In this document: piece after piece, positions 37,026-45,648 of the stretch
How the letters are laid out: every line of letters starts with the position of its first letter
Position numbering within the stretch: the first letter of the stretch is position 1
From: Paenibacillus sp. V4I3
Lineage (GTDB): Bacteria; Bacillota; Bacilli; Paenibacillales; NBRC-103111
Direction of reading: 5' to 3'
Assembly: GCF_030817215.1 (NCBI RefSeq)
Contig: NZ_JAUSZA010000001.1
Location: 4,872,501-4,936,500 of the forward strand
Length of the DNA stretch: 64,000 nt
The notes under the pieces: model-generated
Seen by the model: only the letters and a program-made list of their open reading frames with translations
Told to the model about the DNA's origin: nothing
The model's database searches: none
Position numbers and translations under genes: made by a program

Positions 37026-37262
37026 TTGAGCAATTGTCCTGTTTGCCTAGTAGGTATTGTTGAGCCAATTGGTTACGTCGAATTAAAGGAGGGACCACTG
37101 GAATTCAAACTTGGCCAATTTCCACCGACAAAAAAAGAAACAATACCCATCGCGATGTGTAGTCGGGAATCATGTCAGCATGTAAGTATGGGCAACTTCC
37201 GGAATCCCTTACTCCGGCCAAGAGCAGAAAAATCGAATGCTGCAAATCTTGAAGATCTATAA
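37026..37262 (+). CDS. small CxxC protein, copy 1 (C-terminus frameshifted)
   Basis: Starts with TTG after GGGAGGAAG. SNCPVCLVGIVEPIGYVE, LKEGPLEFKLGQFPPTKKE, AMCSRESCQHV. Four cysteines in C-P-V-C and C-x4-C pairs suggest a zinc ribbon. Against the copy at 46885, one base is missing after VSMG, so the last 25 residues differ. An ECF41-like promoter lies 125 bases upstream. Family unknown. Confidence 0.6.
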   Translation: MSNCPVCLVGIVEPIGYVELKEGPLEFKLGQFPPTKKETIPIAMCSRESCQHVSMGNFRNPLLRPRAEKSNAANLEDL

Positions 37263-37357
37263 TTTCAATTACTCTTCAGATTTAGCGACTTTTTAAGTTA
37301 CCTTGCTGCCCGTTGAACTGTCATTCTCAAATATTCATAAAATAGATACTTGGTTTA

Positions 37358-37384
37358 TGTCACACACTGAAGTCGCCAATTGTC
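37358..37384 (+). promoter_or_regulatory. ECF41-like promoter copy 2
   Basis: TGTCACA, 16 bp, TGTC with the spacer core GAAGTCGCCAAT and downstream TTATTAGTGTCAAAAA. It precedes an AGGAGG and the decayed decarboxylase start at 37425. About 50 bases upstream (GTTGAACTGTCATTCTCAAA) are also shared with 45530. Confidence 0.75.
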
Positions 37385-37424
37385 TTATTAGTGTCAAAAA
37401 GATCAATACACAGGAGGTACTATT

Positions 37425-37475
37425 ATGACACAACGTATAATTTTATGCAGCAATCACCAGAACTATTCAAAAATT
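37425..37475 (+). pseudogene. remnant of an AhpD-like carboxymuconolactone decarboxylase
   Basis: The first 50 bases match the starts of the genes at 51400 and 52005 (ATGACACAACG, ATGCAGCAATCACCAGA) but one base is lost after MTQRI, and the sequence then joins unrelated DNA. It shows that a third decarboxylase gene once used this promoter. Confidence 0.75.
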
Positions 37476-37862
37476 GGTGCTGGAAATCGGTCCGAACGAG
37501 GGCATTACGCTAGCTAATCAGCAAAGATGCTCAGCTTGAAGATAAGTTAGAACCGCTCGGAAATCCTACTTTTTTTGCCCATTGGGATGAAATAGAATTG
37601 TCTTGGCAATTGGTTCAACCGATTCAGGATGCATTGAAAGAAAATCTATCCCGCAGGTTCTTTCGGTCCCGTTGCGTCCGATCGTCTTTTGGCGGAAGGA
37701 GGATACCAATGGTGGCTCGATTCCAATCCTACCGAACCCATGCACGCTACGTACCCTAAAATGTTATCTGGAAGAAGGCAGCTTTCATTATCAATGGATG
37801 TCTGACACAACTGTTAAATGAATACTCGATCATTCGCGAAATTGGATCTAACCTGGTCATAG
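37476..37862 (+). other. mosaic of unidentified gene relics
   Basis: Short protein-like stretches occur in different frames (KLEPLGNPTFFAHWDEIELS, QWWLDSNPTEPMHATYP) with stops between them. I do not recognise the source gene. Confidence 0.35.
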
Positions 37863-38474
37863 TTTGGGCAGCATGGATTTCAAGTAGCACTAGTCTCACG
37901 AACTCAGGAAAAGCTAGATCTTTATAGAGAGCAATTAAACAAAATGGGAATTGAAGCAAAAGGTTTTGCAGCAGATGTAACCAATAAAATGCAGCTCATA
38001 CAGGCCTTTCAGCGCATTAATAATACCTATGGTAACATTGATGTTTTGGAATATAGTCCGCATAGTGGAAATATGGTCACGTCGGTACTGGATACCACAG
38101 ATGAAAGTGTATTACACGCTTACAACAACCTTGTTATTGGTGCCATTAATAGTGCGAGGCAGGTCATTCCTGGAATGATAGAGAGAGGGAGAGGGGCTTT
38201 GTTATTTACAACAGACCTGTCGTCGATGCATCCGAGTCCTATTTTTGGAAATGTTGGGATCGCGATGGCGGGTCTACGAAATTACGTCCTCAATCTAAAT
38301 GACAAATTGTCGCCGAAAGGGATATACGTAGGCCATCTTTCCATTAGTTCTTTGATAAGAAGAGGAACCAGTTTCGATCCGGATATTGTAGCTGATACAT
38401 GGTTTCAACTGTATGATAAGAAAACCGTAATTGAAGAGACATACCCACAAGGCATTATGAAAAACTTTAATTAA
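37863..38474 (+). pseudogene. SDR-family oxidoreductase, N-terminally truncated
   Basis: Open frame FGQHGFQVALVSRTQEKLDL, LNKMGIEAKGFAADVTN, YGNIDVLEYSPHSG, IERGRGALLFTTDLSSMHPS and onward to PQGIMKNFN is an SDR lacking the first beta strand with the glycine-rich motif. A stop lies directly before FGQHG. The ATG at 37944 lacks a ribosome site. The catalytic Tyr-Lys pair is not evident (FGNVGIAMAGLRN), so this is of an atypical SDR group. Confidence 0.6.
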
Positions 38475-38591
38475 CGCAAAAGCTCAAATGAATACAAATG
38501 CGGTCTATTCCCTTCGTACCCATTGTAATGATCGATTTATTACACGGCATCATACGAAACGGGAAGTAAATCATCTTAGAGAGGTGCAAAA

Positions 38592-39275
38592 ATGATAGGA
38601 AATTCATATTACTGGCGCAAACTGCACTCGCTACTCGGGGTAATTCCTCTCGGAGGCTTTATTCTTGTGCACGTATCGATCAACTTTCAAGCGTTTGAAC
38701 GCGGACCAGAAGGGTTCGCTAACTACGTGCATTTCATCAACAGTCTGCCGCTTAAGCCGTTGCTTGAGATTTTTGGGATATACCTACCGATTTTGTTTCA
38801 CGGCATTTATGGACTGTACATGGCCTATCAGTCCGATCTGAACTCTGGACAATACACGTACGGCCGTAACTGAGCGTTCACTCTGCAACGCATTACTGGG
38901 GTTCTTACGTTTATCTTCGTTTTCTGGCATTTTTTTAATACTCGTCTTCAAGTTTACTTGGGTAATATTACGCATGAGGATCTTGGCTCGACGATGCATC
39001 AAATTGCCATAAATCCAGTGCTCTTTATCATTTACGTCATCGGCGTATTGTCGGCAGCATTCCATTTCAGCAATGGCCTCTGGGCATTCCTGATCAGCTG
39101 GGGCATTACGATTTCATCACGCTCACAAAAAATTTCTTCTAATATTTGTATGGGTCTATTTGTTCTTATTTCCTTGCTGTTCTTTATTTCGCTCGTTGCT
39201 TTTACTGGCGATGAATTCGCAATCGGGTTGGATCACAGGACAAATTATCGGAGTTGACGCCGGACTCGGTATAGC
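38592..39275 (+). pseudogene. sdhC: succinate dehydrogenase cytochrome b558 subunit, nonsense and frameshift
   Basis: GNSYYWRKLHSLLGVIPLGG, VHFINSLPLKPLLEIFG, LFHGIYGLYMAYQSD, then TGA in place of Trp in GRN*AFTLQRITGVLTFI, then FWHFFNT and VIGVLSAAFHFSNGLWAFL match SdhC of Bacillales, which anchors succinate dehydrogenase and binds haem b. Near 39225 a second defect shifts the final WITGQIIGVDAGLGI out of frame. No sdhA or sdhB nearby, so it is an orphan copy. GAGAGGTG precedes the ATG. Confidence 0.85.
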
Positions 39276-39628
39276 TTGACTTATGGAAAGCGAATATTGA
39301 AATATACAATAGCTTAATATTTAATGGAAAAGGCAGCCAGTTGAATTGGTTGCCTTTTCAACGTTAAAAGGAGTTTATGTTGAATGGATTGATTCAGAAT
39401 TAATCAGATTTTTGTCACACATTGACATCGCTAATTGTCTTATAAGTGACAAAAACAAAAAATGGAGGAAAACAACAATGGAGTAACATAATGATTTCCA
39501 ATCTGCAATTCCGAAAGTATTTATTTTACCTAGATAAGTTTATTTAATAAAATGAATCATTTCGATCTGTTTATTAATAATAAGTAGATATGGGCGAGAT
39601 TTTTCGAATTCAAAGAAAGGCGGATATT
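39276..39628 (+). other. spacer containing ECF41-like promoter copy 3 and a dead start
   Basis: ECF41-like promoter at 39413-39439, then TGGAGGAAAACAACA and ATG GAG TAA, a start with an immediate stop. The promoter and ribosome site of a lost target gene remain. A stem around AAAAGGCAGCC..GGTTGCCTTTT sits at 39329. Confidence 0.5.
39413..39439 (+). promoter_or_regulatory. ECF41-like promoter copy 3
   Basis: TGTCACA, 16 bp, TGTC; spacer has GACATCGCTAAT and downstream TTATAAGTGACAAAAA. It lies 190 bases upstream of the sigma factor start and could drive it (autoregulation) through the dead reading frame in between. Confidence 0.7.
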
Positions 39629-40534
39629 ATGCAAAGTTATACAATTGATTCATCATCTAATACCATTGAAGATTTGTATAAAACCTACAAGCCTCATTTA
39701 TTTTCAATTGCTTACCGTATGCTTGGTTCTAGATCAGATGCAGAGGATATGGTTCAAGATTTGTTTATAAGCATACATGGATATCTAAATGACAATATTA
39801 ATAATATCAAATCGTACTTAAGCAAAATGATGATTAATCGATGTTTAAACGAATTAAAATCTGCACGAAAAAAAAGAATAAGCTACGTAGGTAATTGGCT
39901 TCCAGAACCAACAGTGCAATTCCAAGATCATAGTCCGTTAGATAGCGTTGAGCGTCATGATACGATTTCTTATGCGTTTCTTATTCTTATGGAAAAACTT
40001 ACGCCATTGGAACGAGCTGTGTTTATCTTAAGAGAAGTTTTTGCATATGAACATAGTGAAATTGGCGAAATGGTCAACAAATCAGAAGTCAATTGCCGTA
40101 AGATCTTTAGTCGTGTCAAGAAAAAAGTAGATTTATCCTCCCAAAAAGATGAAAAACTATCATTGCATCTTCTAGAGGAAAAGGAATTAGTGAATCGCTT
40201 CATTTCTGCCATTTCGAATGGTAACATTCAACCACTGGTGGACATGTTAACAGAGGATGTCATATTTATTGCCGACGGTGGAGGAAAAGTTTCCGCCGCA
40301 ATCAATCCTATATATAGCAGGGAACGCGTGCTCAAGATATTGAAGGCTCTTTCGTCAAGTAAATTTCCCGAATCAAAGGCACAGCTGGTCGAGGTCAATG
40401 ATCAACCAGGGATATTGTTAACAAAAGAGGGCACTCCAACCGGGGTCATTTGTTTTGAATGGGATGTCCAAACGATAACCATTCAACGAATTTACTTTAT
40501 TGTGAATCCAGATAAATTACAGCTCTTAAACTGA
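39629..40534 (+). CDS. ECF41-family RNA polymerase sigma factor with C-terminal SnoaL-like domain
   Basis: Region 2 (YKPHLFSIAYRMLGSRSDAE, DMVQDLFISIHGY) and region 4 (LTPLERAVFILREVFAYEHS, EIGEMVNKSEVNCRKIFSR) are joined by a linker with the WLPEP motif. A 110-residue C-terminal SnoaL-like extension carries DGGGK and ends with NPDKLQLLN. WLPEP, DGGGK and NPDK together are the signature of ECF41 sigma factors, where the extension tunes activity in place of an anti-sigma factor. I chose ATG 39629 (AAAGGCGG upstream) over 39590. Known ECF41 targets are carboxymuconolactone decarboxylases, oxidoreductases and epimerases, all represented nearby. Confidence 0.92.
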   Translation: MQSYTIDSSSNTIEDLYKTYKPHLFSIAYRMLGSRSDAEDMVQDLFISIHGYLNDNINNIKSYLSKMMINRCLNELKSARKKRISYVGNWLPEPTVQFQDHSPLDSVERHDTISYAFLILMEKLTPLERAVFILREVFAYEHSEIGEMVNKSEVNCRKIFSRVKKKVDLSSQKDEKLSLHLLEEKELVNRFISAISNGNIQPLVDMLTEDVIFIADGGGKVSAAINPIYSRERVLKILKALSSSKFPESKAQLVEVNDQPGILLTKEGTPTGVICFEWDVQTITIQRIYFIVNPDKLQLLN

Positions 40535-40632
40535 ATTAGATTTACCTCGATAAACCGCGCGGCTTCTTGCAATTTCTTCGAAGGGAAATAATCTTCCAAT
40601 TCTTGAATCCATGGTTAATAGTGTTATAACAT

Positions 40633-40656
40633 GCCGCTTGATTGCGGCTTTTTTGT
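40633..40656 (+). terminator. rho-independent terminator of the sigma factor gene
   Basis: GCCGC TTGATT GCGGC followed by TTTTTTG, 98 bases after the stop. Confidence 0.8.
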
Positions 40657-40816
40657 TTTTCAGAAACAAATACTTGTCTTATATCAAGACAAGTACTTTT
40701 ATCTTTATCCACGTTGAAGATGATTTCTATTTCTTCAGCTCATGCTACTATTTATGCTACCCTGCAGAGTGTTGAATTATGATTCTCCAATATCCAAAAA
40801 GTAGATGCTTGGTATA

Positions 40817-40843
40817 TGTCACAGATCTATATCGCCGATTGCC
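40817..40843 (+). promoter_or_regulatory. ECF41-like promoter copy 4 (variant)
   Basis: TGTCACA, 16 bp, TGCC; spacer ATATCGCCGAT, then TTATTAGTATC. The upstream 45 bases resemble those of copies 2 and 7. Downstream lies transposase relic sequence, so no target remains. Confidence 0.6.
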
Positions 40844-40860
40844 TTATTAGTATCCAACAG

Positions 40861-41212
40861 AGAAACTGAATGAGTTTAGTGAACTGTACCAAGAAGTGAA
40901 ACGTTGGATGTAGCCAGTGCATCTTGTCGCTAACATTTTGAACCAGATGTCGATCAAACGAGCTCGTCAGTACGTCTCCATATGCAATACTTGATGTAGG
41001 GGTTGGAGCACACATACACTGAGGAGCATGATCGTCCTCTGATTTTAAATTTCAAAAGTTATACCAAGGGGTTCTGGAAGGGACTCTTTACTTGTTATGA
41101 CCATCCTCATGTTCCACGCACTAACAACGACCACGAACGTTTTTTTCGTCAGACCAAGACACGCCATCGACGAATGACAGAACCGCGCAGCTGGAACGTA
41201 GTTTTTTTTACA
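40861..41212 (+). pseudogene. transposase remnant
   Basis: EKLNEFSELYQEVKRWM stop, RARQYVSICNT stop, then LNFKSYTKGFWKGLF, PRTNNDHERFFRQTKTRHRR and EPRSWN. N-D-x-E-R-F-F-R-x-T-K-x-x-H-R-R is the C-terminal signature of a DDE transposase seen in many bacteria. Several stops; IS family not assigned. ECF41-like promoters flank and invade it. Confidence 0.6.
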
Positions 41213-41219
41213 CTAATAA

Positions 41220-41246
41220 GACAATTGGCGACTTCAATGTGTGACA
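41220..41246 (-). promoter_or_regulatory. ECF41-like promoter copy 5, inverted
   Basis: On the minus strand TGTCACA, 16 bp, TGTC with the consensus spacer core GAAGTCGCCAAT and TTATTAGTGT. It points into the transposase relic and has no target gene. Confidence 0.65.
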
Positions 41247-41339
41247 GAAATCATATTTGTATTTTCCCTCATTTATTTTTCTTGAAGTTGAACCACTTTA
41301 ACGAAGCAAAGTACCTGAGAGTTCTGATGAAGTTGAAGA

Positions 41340-41366
41340 TGTCACATATTGACATCTCCAATTGTC
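41340..41366 (+). promoter_or_regulatory. ECF41-like promoter copy 6
   Basis: TGTCACA, 16 bp, TGTC; spacer TGACATCTCCAAT, then TAATTCGTGTC. It precedes the third copy of the small CxxC protein. Confidence 0.65.
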
Positions 41367-41455
41367 TAATTCGTGTCTGAACAAAGCATGAGGAAATAAC
41401 AATGAATTAATTTTCAAACTGAATCGAATACAGAACAGAAAGGGATGAAGTCAGC

Positions 41456-41625
41456 ATGAACAGTAGGAATTGCCCGGTTTGCCTGGTAGGTGTTGTTGAG
41501 CCTGTTGGTGTGTAATACCGAACCATGTCAGTATATAGGTACGGGAGCAGCACCAGAATCCATTACTCAAGCCAAGAGATTACTAAAGGATCTGATTCTA
41601 ACTCTGGGCCAAAGAACCCGGTAAA
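41456..41625 (+). pseudogene. small CxxC protein, copy 3 (internal deletion)
   Basis: ATG after AGGGATGAAG. NSRNCPVCLVGVVEPVG then stop; the middle third is deleted, and the end (ACCATGTCAGTATATA, AGATTACTAAAGGATCTGAT) matches the end of the copy at 46885. That this copy starts with ATG supports the TTG starts assigned in the other two. Confidence 0.65.
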
Positions 41626-41689
41626 AGCAATAACACGATTTACATCAAGGAAAGGCCAAATAAGTCGAAGCGCATATGGGCGGGAAGGG

Positions 41690-42448
41690 GTCTTAACTTT
41701 ATCTTTATCGTTTACTTCCTGCTCGATGCAAGTTTTCAAATACGGCTATTTATAGAAATCATACAAGTATGGCTACTTCCTGATCTTGAAACATGGCCGT
41801 TGGCATTGGTTTTGCTCCTGCTTGTTTATTACATCGTTGCAGGAGGTTTTCGAGTTATCGTGGGCATTTGTATGTTTAGCTTAACACGAAATATTACATT
41901 AATTACCTTGTTTTTTACAGCGAATTATTTTCATTTTACAATTTATCGCCCATTATTGATCATTCGCTGAACGATATCATCAAAGCAGGTAAGGAGTTTA
42001 CATTTCCCTATTTAGGCGTGGAGACACTCTTTTTCTGTTACACTTTCTTTGAAACACCAAAAAAAACACAAAAATGGGCACATTTGGCGAATTTTGTTAC
42101 AACAGTATATTATCTTATGGTTGTTTTCATTTCATTGTTATTGTTCAAATCCGAACAATTATCAAATCAAATATGGCCGCAATCGAGTCAGCAAAGATAC
42201 GAAAAGTCCAAATGTGACGATAAACCTTATCTTAAACGGTGAAGGGGACGGCACTTTCCAATACAAGAGCTGCAATGGATCTCATTCAATTGTTTAAAAA
42301 GGAAGGGATCGACCCGCTCGGATTAGGGGATTTTGTTAGGAGCAAAACGCGAAATTGGAACGAAGAGGAATGGAAAAAAGAATATCGAACGTTGAACGTT
42401 AGATTGAACGTTAAGGTGAATCTTACGGAAATGGGAATCAGGAAATAA
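41690..42448 (+). pseudogene. fused relics of gerAB- and gerAC-type genes
   Basis: First part: LLLLVYYIVAGGFRVIVGIC, FTFPYLGVETLFFCYTFFET and VTTVYYLMVVFISLLLFKSE in shifting frames match the GerAB/GerKB permease. Second part: AAMDLIQLFKKEGIDPLGLG, NWNEEEWKKEYRTLNVRLNV and KVNLTEMGIRK match the C-terminus of a GerAC lipoprotein. The two are joined by deletion. This is a second, more decayed germinant receptor locus than that at 47487. Confidence 0.7.
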
Positions 42449-42619
42449 AGGCCTATTGCACACAGGCGCTATGGCAATATTCACGGTCAAACTAAAGCGA
42501 ACCTTGGGGCGGGCTTTTTTTTAGTTATGGTACGGAAGCACTCTACGTTATTTGCGAATATTTTTGCGCTTAATCCAGGGATGAGAGGTCTTAGAATTTA
42601 CATATGGTTGGCTGATAAC

Positions 42620-43225
42620 TTATGCCTCTCCCTTCAGTCCGAAGGTCTGTAAGGGACCGAAGGTGGTCATGCGGGTTATCAGCAAGGCCATCTCTCGAGG
42701 AGAAAGCTGTATACCGCTTTCCAACCAGTGCTGAATGACACCCAAATTTGCGGATGCCAAATAAGCAATAATGAACTCGCGCGGCACCGGTATATGCTCG
42801 GACTGATGCAAGGACAGCTTATTAAAAATATGCTTTTGCATAATCTGTTTCACTTGGACTGGATAAGCCGGATCACCTTTAGGTCCCAAGAGAACTTTGA
42901 AAAATACAGCATGCAATGTAAAAAAATCGAACAATTCCAGGAAAACCGGATGAGGCTCGTTACGTGCGGCATACTTCATTATTTGAATAGGGTCGATGTT
43001 CTTGACTATTTTTAGAATGTATTTGAGCATATCCTCTTTGCTCTGTTCCAGTAGATCGTATTTATCGCGGTAGTGCAAATAAAATGTACCCCGATTCAAG
43101 CCGGCCTTCTGCATCAAATCCCGGATCGTAGTGCCTTCGAAGCCTTTTTCGTCTATTAAGTCGATTAAGACATTTCTAAGCAACAGCTTCGTTCGAATGA
43201 TTCTAGGATCCGTCTTGTCCTGCAT
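42620..43225 (-). CDS. TetR/AcrR-family transcription regulator
   Basis: 201 aa. N-terminal HTH: LLLRNVLIDLIDEKGFEGTT, IRDLMQKAGLNRGTFYLHYR, DKYDLLEQ. The C-terminal ligand domain (VFLELFDFFTLHAVFFKVLL, GVIQHWLESGIQLSPREMAL) is of the TetR_C_8 / DhaS-like type. It is divergent from the hydroxylase gene at 43394 and likely represses it from the shared 168-bp region. Confidence 0.85.
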   Translation of the reverse strand: MQDKTDPRIIRTKLLLRNVLIDLIDEKGFEGTTIRDLMQKAGLNRGTFYLHYRDKYDLLEQSKEDMLKYILKIVKNIDPIQIMKYAARNEPHPVFLELFDFFTLHAVFFKVLLGPKGDPAYPVQVKQIMQKHIFNKLSLHQSEHIPVPREFIIAYLASANLGVIQHWLESGIQLSPREMALLITRMTTFGPLQTFGLKGEA

Positions 43226-43393
43226 GTTCTTCCGCCTCTCGGGTAACTATTTAGTGAACTAATGAACATCCTTTAAGCAGCGTGTCGGGTAAGCGACTTT
43301 TGCGGTATCTTGATCATTGAATTTAACCTCCATCTCATTATAATAAGCTGTGTGACCATTAATCAACATTAAGTAAATAGGAGGTGATCGGTT

Positions 43394-44020
43394 ATGAGAT
43401 CGGAAACGCCCCTTATGCAATATGTAAAAGAATTTATGGGACAGCGTCTTATTTTGTTTCTATTCTCTGTTTATTTCTTTAGCTGTTGCGGGGTCATTGC
43501 GACTTTCGGCAGTATCCGTACGGCGGTAGCAATGTGCGTAGGCCCCGTTTTTGTTATCTTTATCGAATATATGGTTCACCGATACATTCTTCATGAATTT
43601 CCGCGGATTGCTCCCTTTGCATATAAGGGGCATGTTGCCCATCATCAATCTCCCAATGACGTGAAATATTTGTTCGGACCAGTCTCTTTCGATATGTGTG
43701 CGTATTTGGTCATTTTTGGGGCGGCGTTTATTGTGACGGGGTATGATTGGCATCTGTCTTTTGCCGTCGTGTTCGGTGCATCTGGCTTTCAAATCTATTA
43801 TCAATGGAAGCACTATATCTCCCATCGCCCAATCAAACCTTTGACGCCTTGGGGCAAATGGATGAAGAAAAGACATCTGCTGCATCATCATTTGGATGAA
43901 AAAGCGTTGTACAGCGTAACCAACCCTGTGTTGGATATCGTCATGAGAACAAACCGGCCCAAAGCGTTCAAATCGCGGCTATCAACTTCCCATAACGATA
44001 AAGGGATACCCTTATCGTAA
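43394..44020 (+). CDS. fatty-acid-hydroxylase-superfamily membrane protein
   Basis: 208 aa with four hydrophobic segments and histidine clusters typical of di-iron membrane hydroxylases: EYMVHRYILHEF, YKGHVAHHQSP, WKHYISHRP and KKRHLLHHH. Related proteins hydroxylate carotenoids, sterols or fatty acids using oxygen; the substrate here is unknown. AGGAGGTG precedes the ATG. Next to a divergent TetR regulator. Confidence 0.8.
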   Translation: MRSETPLMQYVKEFMGQRLILFLFSVYFFSCCGVIATFGSIRTAVAMCVGPVFVIFIEYMVHRYILHEFPRIAPFAYKGHVAHHQSPNDVKYLFGPVSFDMCAYLVIFGAAFIVTGYDWHLSFAVVFGASGFQIYYQWKHYISHRPIKPLTPWGKWMKKRHLLHHHLDEKALYSVTNPVLDIVMRTNRPKAFKSRLSTSHNDKGIPLS

Positions 44021-44029
44021 AACGGATGC

Positions 44030-44335
44030 TTGAGTCCGGGAATATCTGAATTCCATCAGCATAAGGCCTGCTTCTCATTAGGCTAATCTCTTTAATAGAG
44101 TCGACAACGACATTCACATCTTTGTCGCCAAGCAGTTTTTGAAGCGAAAGCGAAACGGCTTGCTCTTTTATGGTGCCGCCAGCCAAACGATGCAATTTCT
44201 GTAATAATTTGATGTGTTAAAACGGTTGATGATCGTAATGGTGGCTCCTTCAGCCGTCAAATGTTTACGTGCTGTCTATGCGGTTAGAAGACCGCCGTAA
44301 CCGCCGCCAAGAATAAGTATTTGCTTCAGCCATTG
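44030..44335 (-). pseudogene. ndh: type II NADH dehydrogenase, N-terminal fragment
   Basis: On the minus strand: KQILILGGGYGGLLTA (FAD-binding GxGxxG), ARKHLTAEGATITIIN, HQIITELHRLAGGTIKEQAV and LQKLLGDKDVNVVVDSI match Ndh/YumB-type NADH:quinone reductases, with stops and frame changes. Only the first 100 or so residues remain. Directly upstream is a DUF1641 fragment, the same order as yjlC-ndh in Bacillus. Confidence 0.7.
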
Positions 44336-44560
44336 ATATCATCCCTTGTCCGTATTGATTTTTGTGTTCAGCGAGTACGTTCAAAAATGCTTGAGTGCGA
44401 AACGAAGTGTTTTCTGCACTTCAGGATCCTTCATTCAACAATACCTTCGGCAAAATCGTTGATTAGTACTTTGTCTGTGGCCACACTTTGCGCGAGTTCG
44501 TAAGCTTTGGTTAATATGCTCATCATTTCCACCATTTTAGGCAGGTTGTCTACTAAAACA
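44336..44560 (-). pseudogene. DUF1641 (YjlC-like) fragment
   Basis: LVDNLPKMVEMMSILTKAYE, LAQSVATDKVLINDFAEGI, then after a stop and shift DPEVQKTLRFALKHF and AEHKNQYG match DUF1641 proteins, which sit upstream of ndh. Confirms a decayed yjlC-ndh unit. Confidence 0.65.
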
Positions 44561-44582
44561 ATCAGAGATTTTTGGTGTCACT

Positions 44583-44732
44583 ATGTCAATTCCAACAACG
44601 ATCGAAGTCTTAAGATTGAATATTGAAGAACAGGTTGAGCTGTTGCGACTTCATCTAGGACAAGTTGTTAAGGAGAATCAATTTAACCTACAACATCCAC
44701 GCGTTATCGAGATGAGTAAACAGCTTAATTAA
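44583..44732 (+). CDS. Spo0E-like aspartyl-phosphate phosphatase peptide
   Basis: A 49-aa peptide: IEEQVELLRLHLGQVVKENQ then HPRVIEMSKQLN. The pattern I-E-x3-x-L-R-x2-L and x-V-I-x-x-S-x-x-L is that of Spo0E-family phosphatases, which dephosphorylate Spo0A and delay sporulation. The usual S-Q-x-L-D ends here as SKQLN, losing the Asp. The ribosome site is weak (TTTGGTG), so expression is uncertain. Confidence 0.6.
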   Translation: MSIPTTIEVLRLNIEEQVELLRLHLGQVVKENQFNLQHPRVIEMSKQLN

Positions 44733-44947
44733 TCAGTATTATTTAAAAATCGAAAACAGTACTAGTCTTAATGTTGGTCACAATCTTGTTCGCTGAACTG
44801 AATGCATGTACAGTACAGTTGCCATGAAGTCACATACCTACCTTTTTGTTATTTTTGGAATGAACTCCCGAAGAGAAAAATTAATTAACTTTCTTTTCGA
44901 AAGCACTCGCTTGATTATACAAAACTAAATTGATGGAGATGTTGAAC

Positions 44948-45145
44948 ATGAATGAAATGACAGGAAAATGGCTTGGCTGGATCGGCATCGTGTTAGCTAT
45001 TATCGGGTTTTTCTATGCACCCATATGGATGGGCAGCATTGCCGTTATCCTCGGACTCATTTGCTTGGCTACCCCTAAAAAGGGACTTGCGTGGTGGTCG
45101 ATTGGTCTTGGAGTGATGGCGTTAATCATTCCTTACTTTAGATAA
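44948..45145 (+). CDS. small membrane protein, 65 aa
   Basis: Two hydrophobic helices: WLGWIGIVLAIIGFFYAPIW and MGSIAVILGLICLATP, then WWSIGLGVMALIIPYF. I chose ATG 44948 with GGAG at 44935; earlier in-frame starts exist. Resembles DUF4190-like small membrane proteins. Function unknown. Confidence 0.6.
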   Translation: MNEMTGKWLGWIGIVLAIIGFFYAPIWMGSIAVILGLICLATPKKGLAWWSIGLGVMALIIPYFR

Positions 45146-45199
45146 GCAAACCCGGTACGGAGAGGACCGTTTTGAAAGGTAGGTATGTGACATCATGGT

Positions 45200-45220
45200 A
45201 ACCCTTGCGAAGCAAGGGTT
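45200..45220 (+). terminator. terminator-like hairpin
   Basis: AACCCTTGC and GCAAGGGTT with a GAA loop, then CTTTGATTTT. Confidence 0.7.
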
Positions 45221-45317
45221 CTTTGATTTTCGACCCGAAAATACTTTTGACAAAATCCTACCATTATACTAGGAAGAATAAAAAAATCGATTTTGCACAA
45301 TAGGAGAGAACACGAAA

Positions 45318-45470
45318 ATGAAAAAACCATTACTGCTCGTTCTAATGATCATCGTGCTCGAGGGTTCTCGCGCCATGCGGTTCGAATAAGGACCCCAGTG
45401 AGCCTGGCGGTACGGCCAGCCCGTCCCCGGCCGAATCCGCCGCGCCTAAAAAAAATTTTAGGAATACAAT
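45318..45470 (+). pseudogene. 5' fragment of a lipoprotein gene
   Basis: ATG after AGGAGAG. KKPLLLVLMIIVL followed, after a frame change, by LAPCGSNKDPSEPGGTASPS is a lipoprotein signal with an LAPC-type lipobox and Pro/Ser linker, as in solute-binding lipoproteins. The rest is lost. Confidence 0.55.
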
Positions 45471-45576
45471 TTCTTTTCTTATGTCAGGAGAAGTGATAAT
45501 TCTTTGTCGATTGAGGCAGAATAACAACCGGTTGAACTATCATTCTCAAATAGCCATAAAATTAAAACTTGTTTTA

Positions 45577-45603
45577 TGTCACACATTGAGGTCGCTAATT
45601 GTC
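45577..45603 (+). promoter_or_regulatory. ECF41-like promoter copy 7 (azoreductase)
   Basis: TGTCACA, 16 bp, TGTC with GAGGTCGCTAAT and downstream TTATTAATGTCC. It lies 46 bases before the azoreductase start, so this gene is a clear target candidate. Confidence 0.75.
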
Positions 45604-45648
45604 TTATTAATGTCCAAAAAAAAAACAAAATAAAGGAGTTTAACTAAA

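Noticed and set aside
37603..37821. 72-codon frame between the decarboxylase relic and the SDR relic
   Set aside because: It crosses pieces that make better sense in other frames and has no ribosome site; treated as part of a relic mosaic.
38871..38873. In-frame TGA in sdhC as selenocysteine or recoding
   Set aside because: The position is a conserved Trp, no SECIS-like stem follows, and a second frameshift shows decay.
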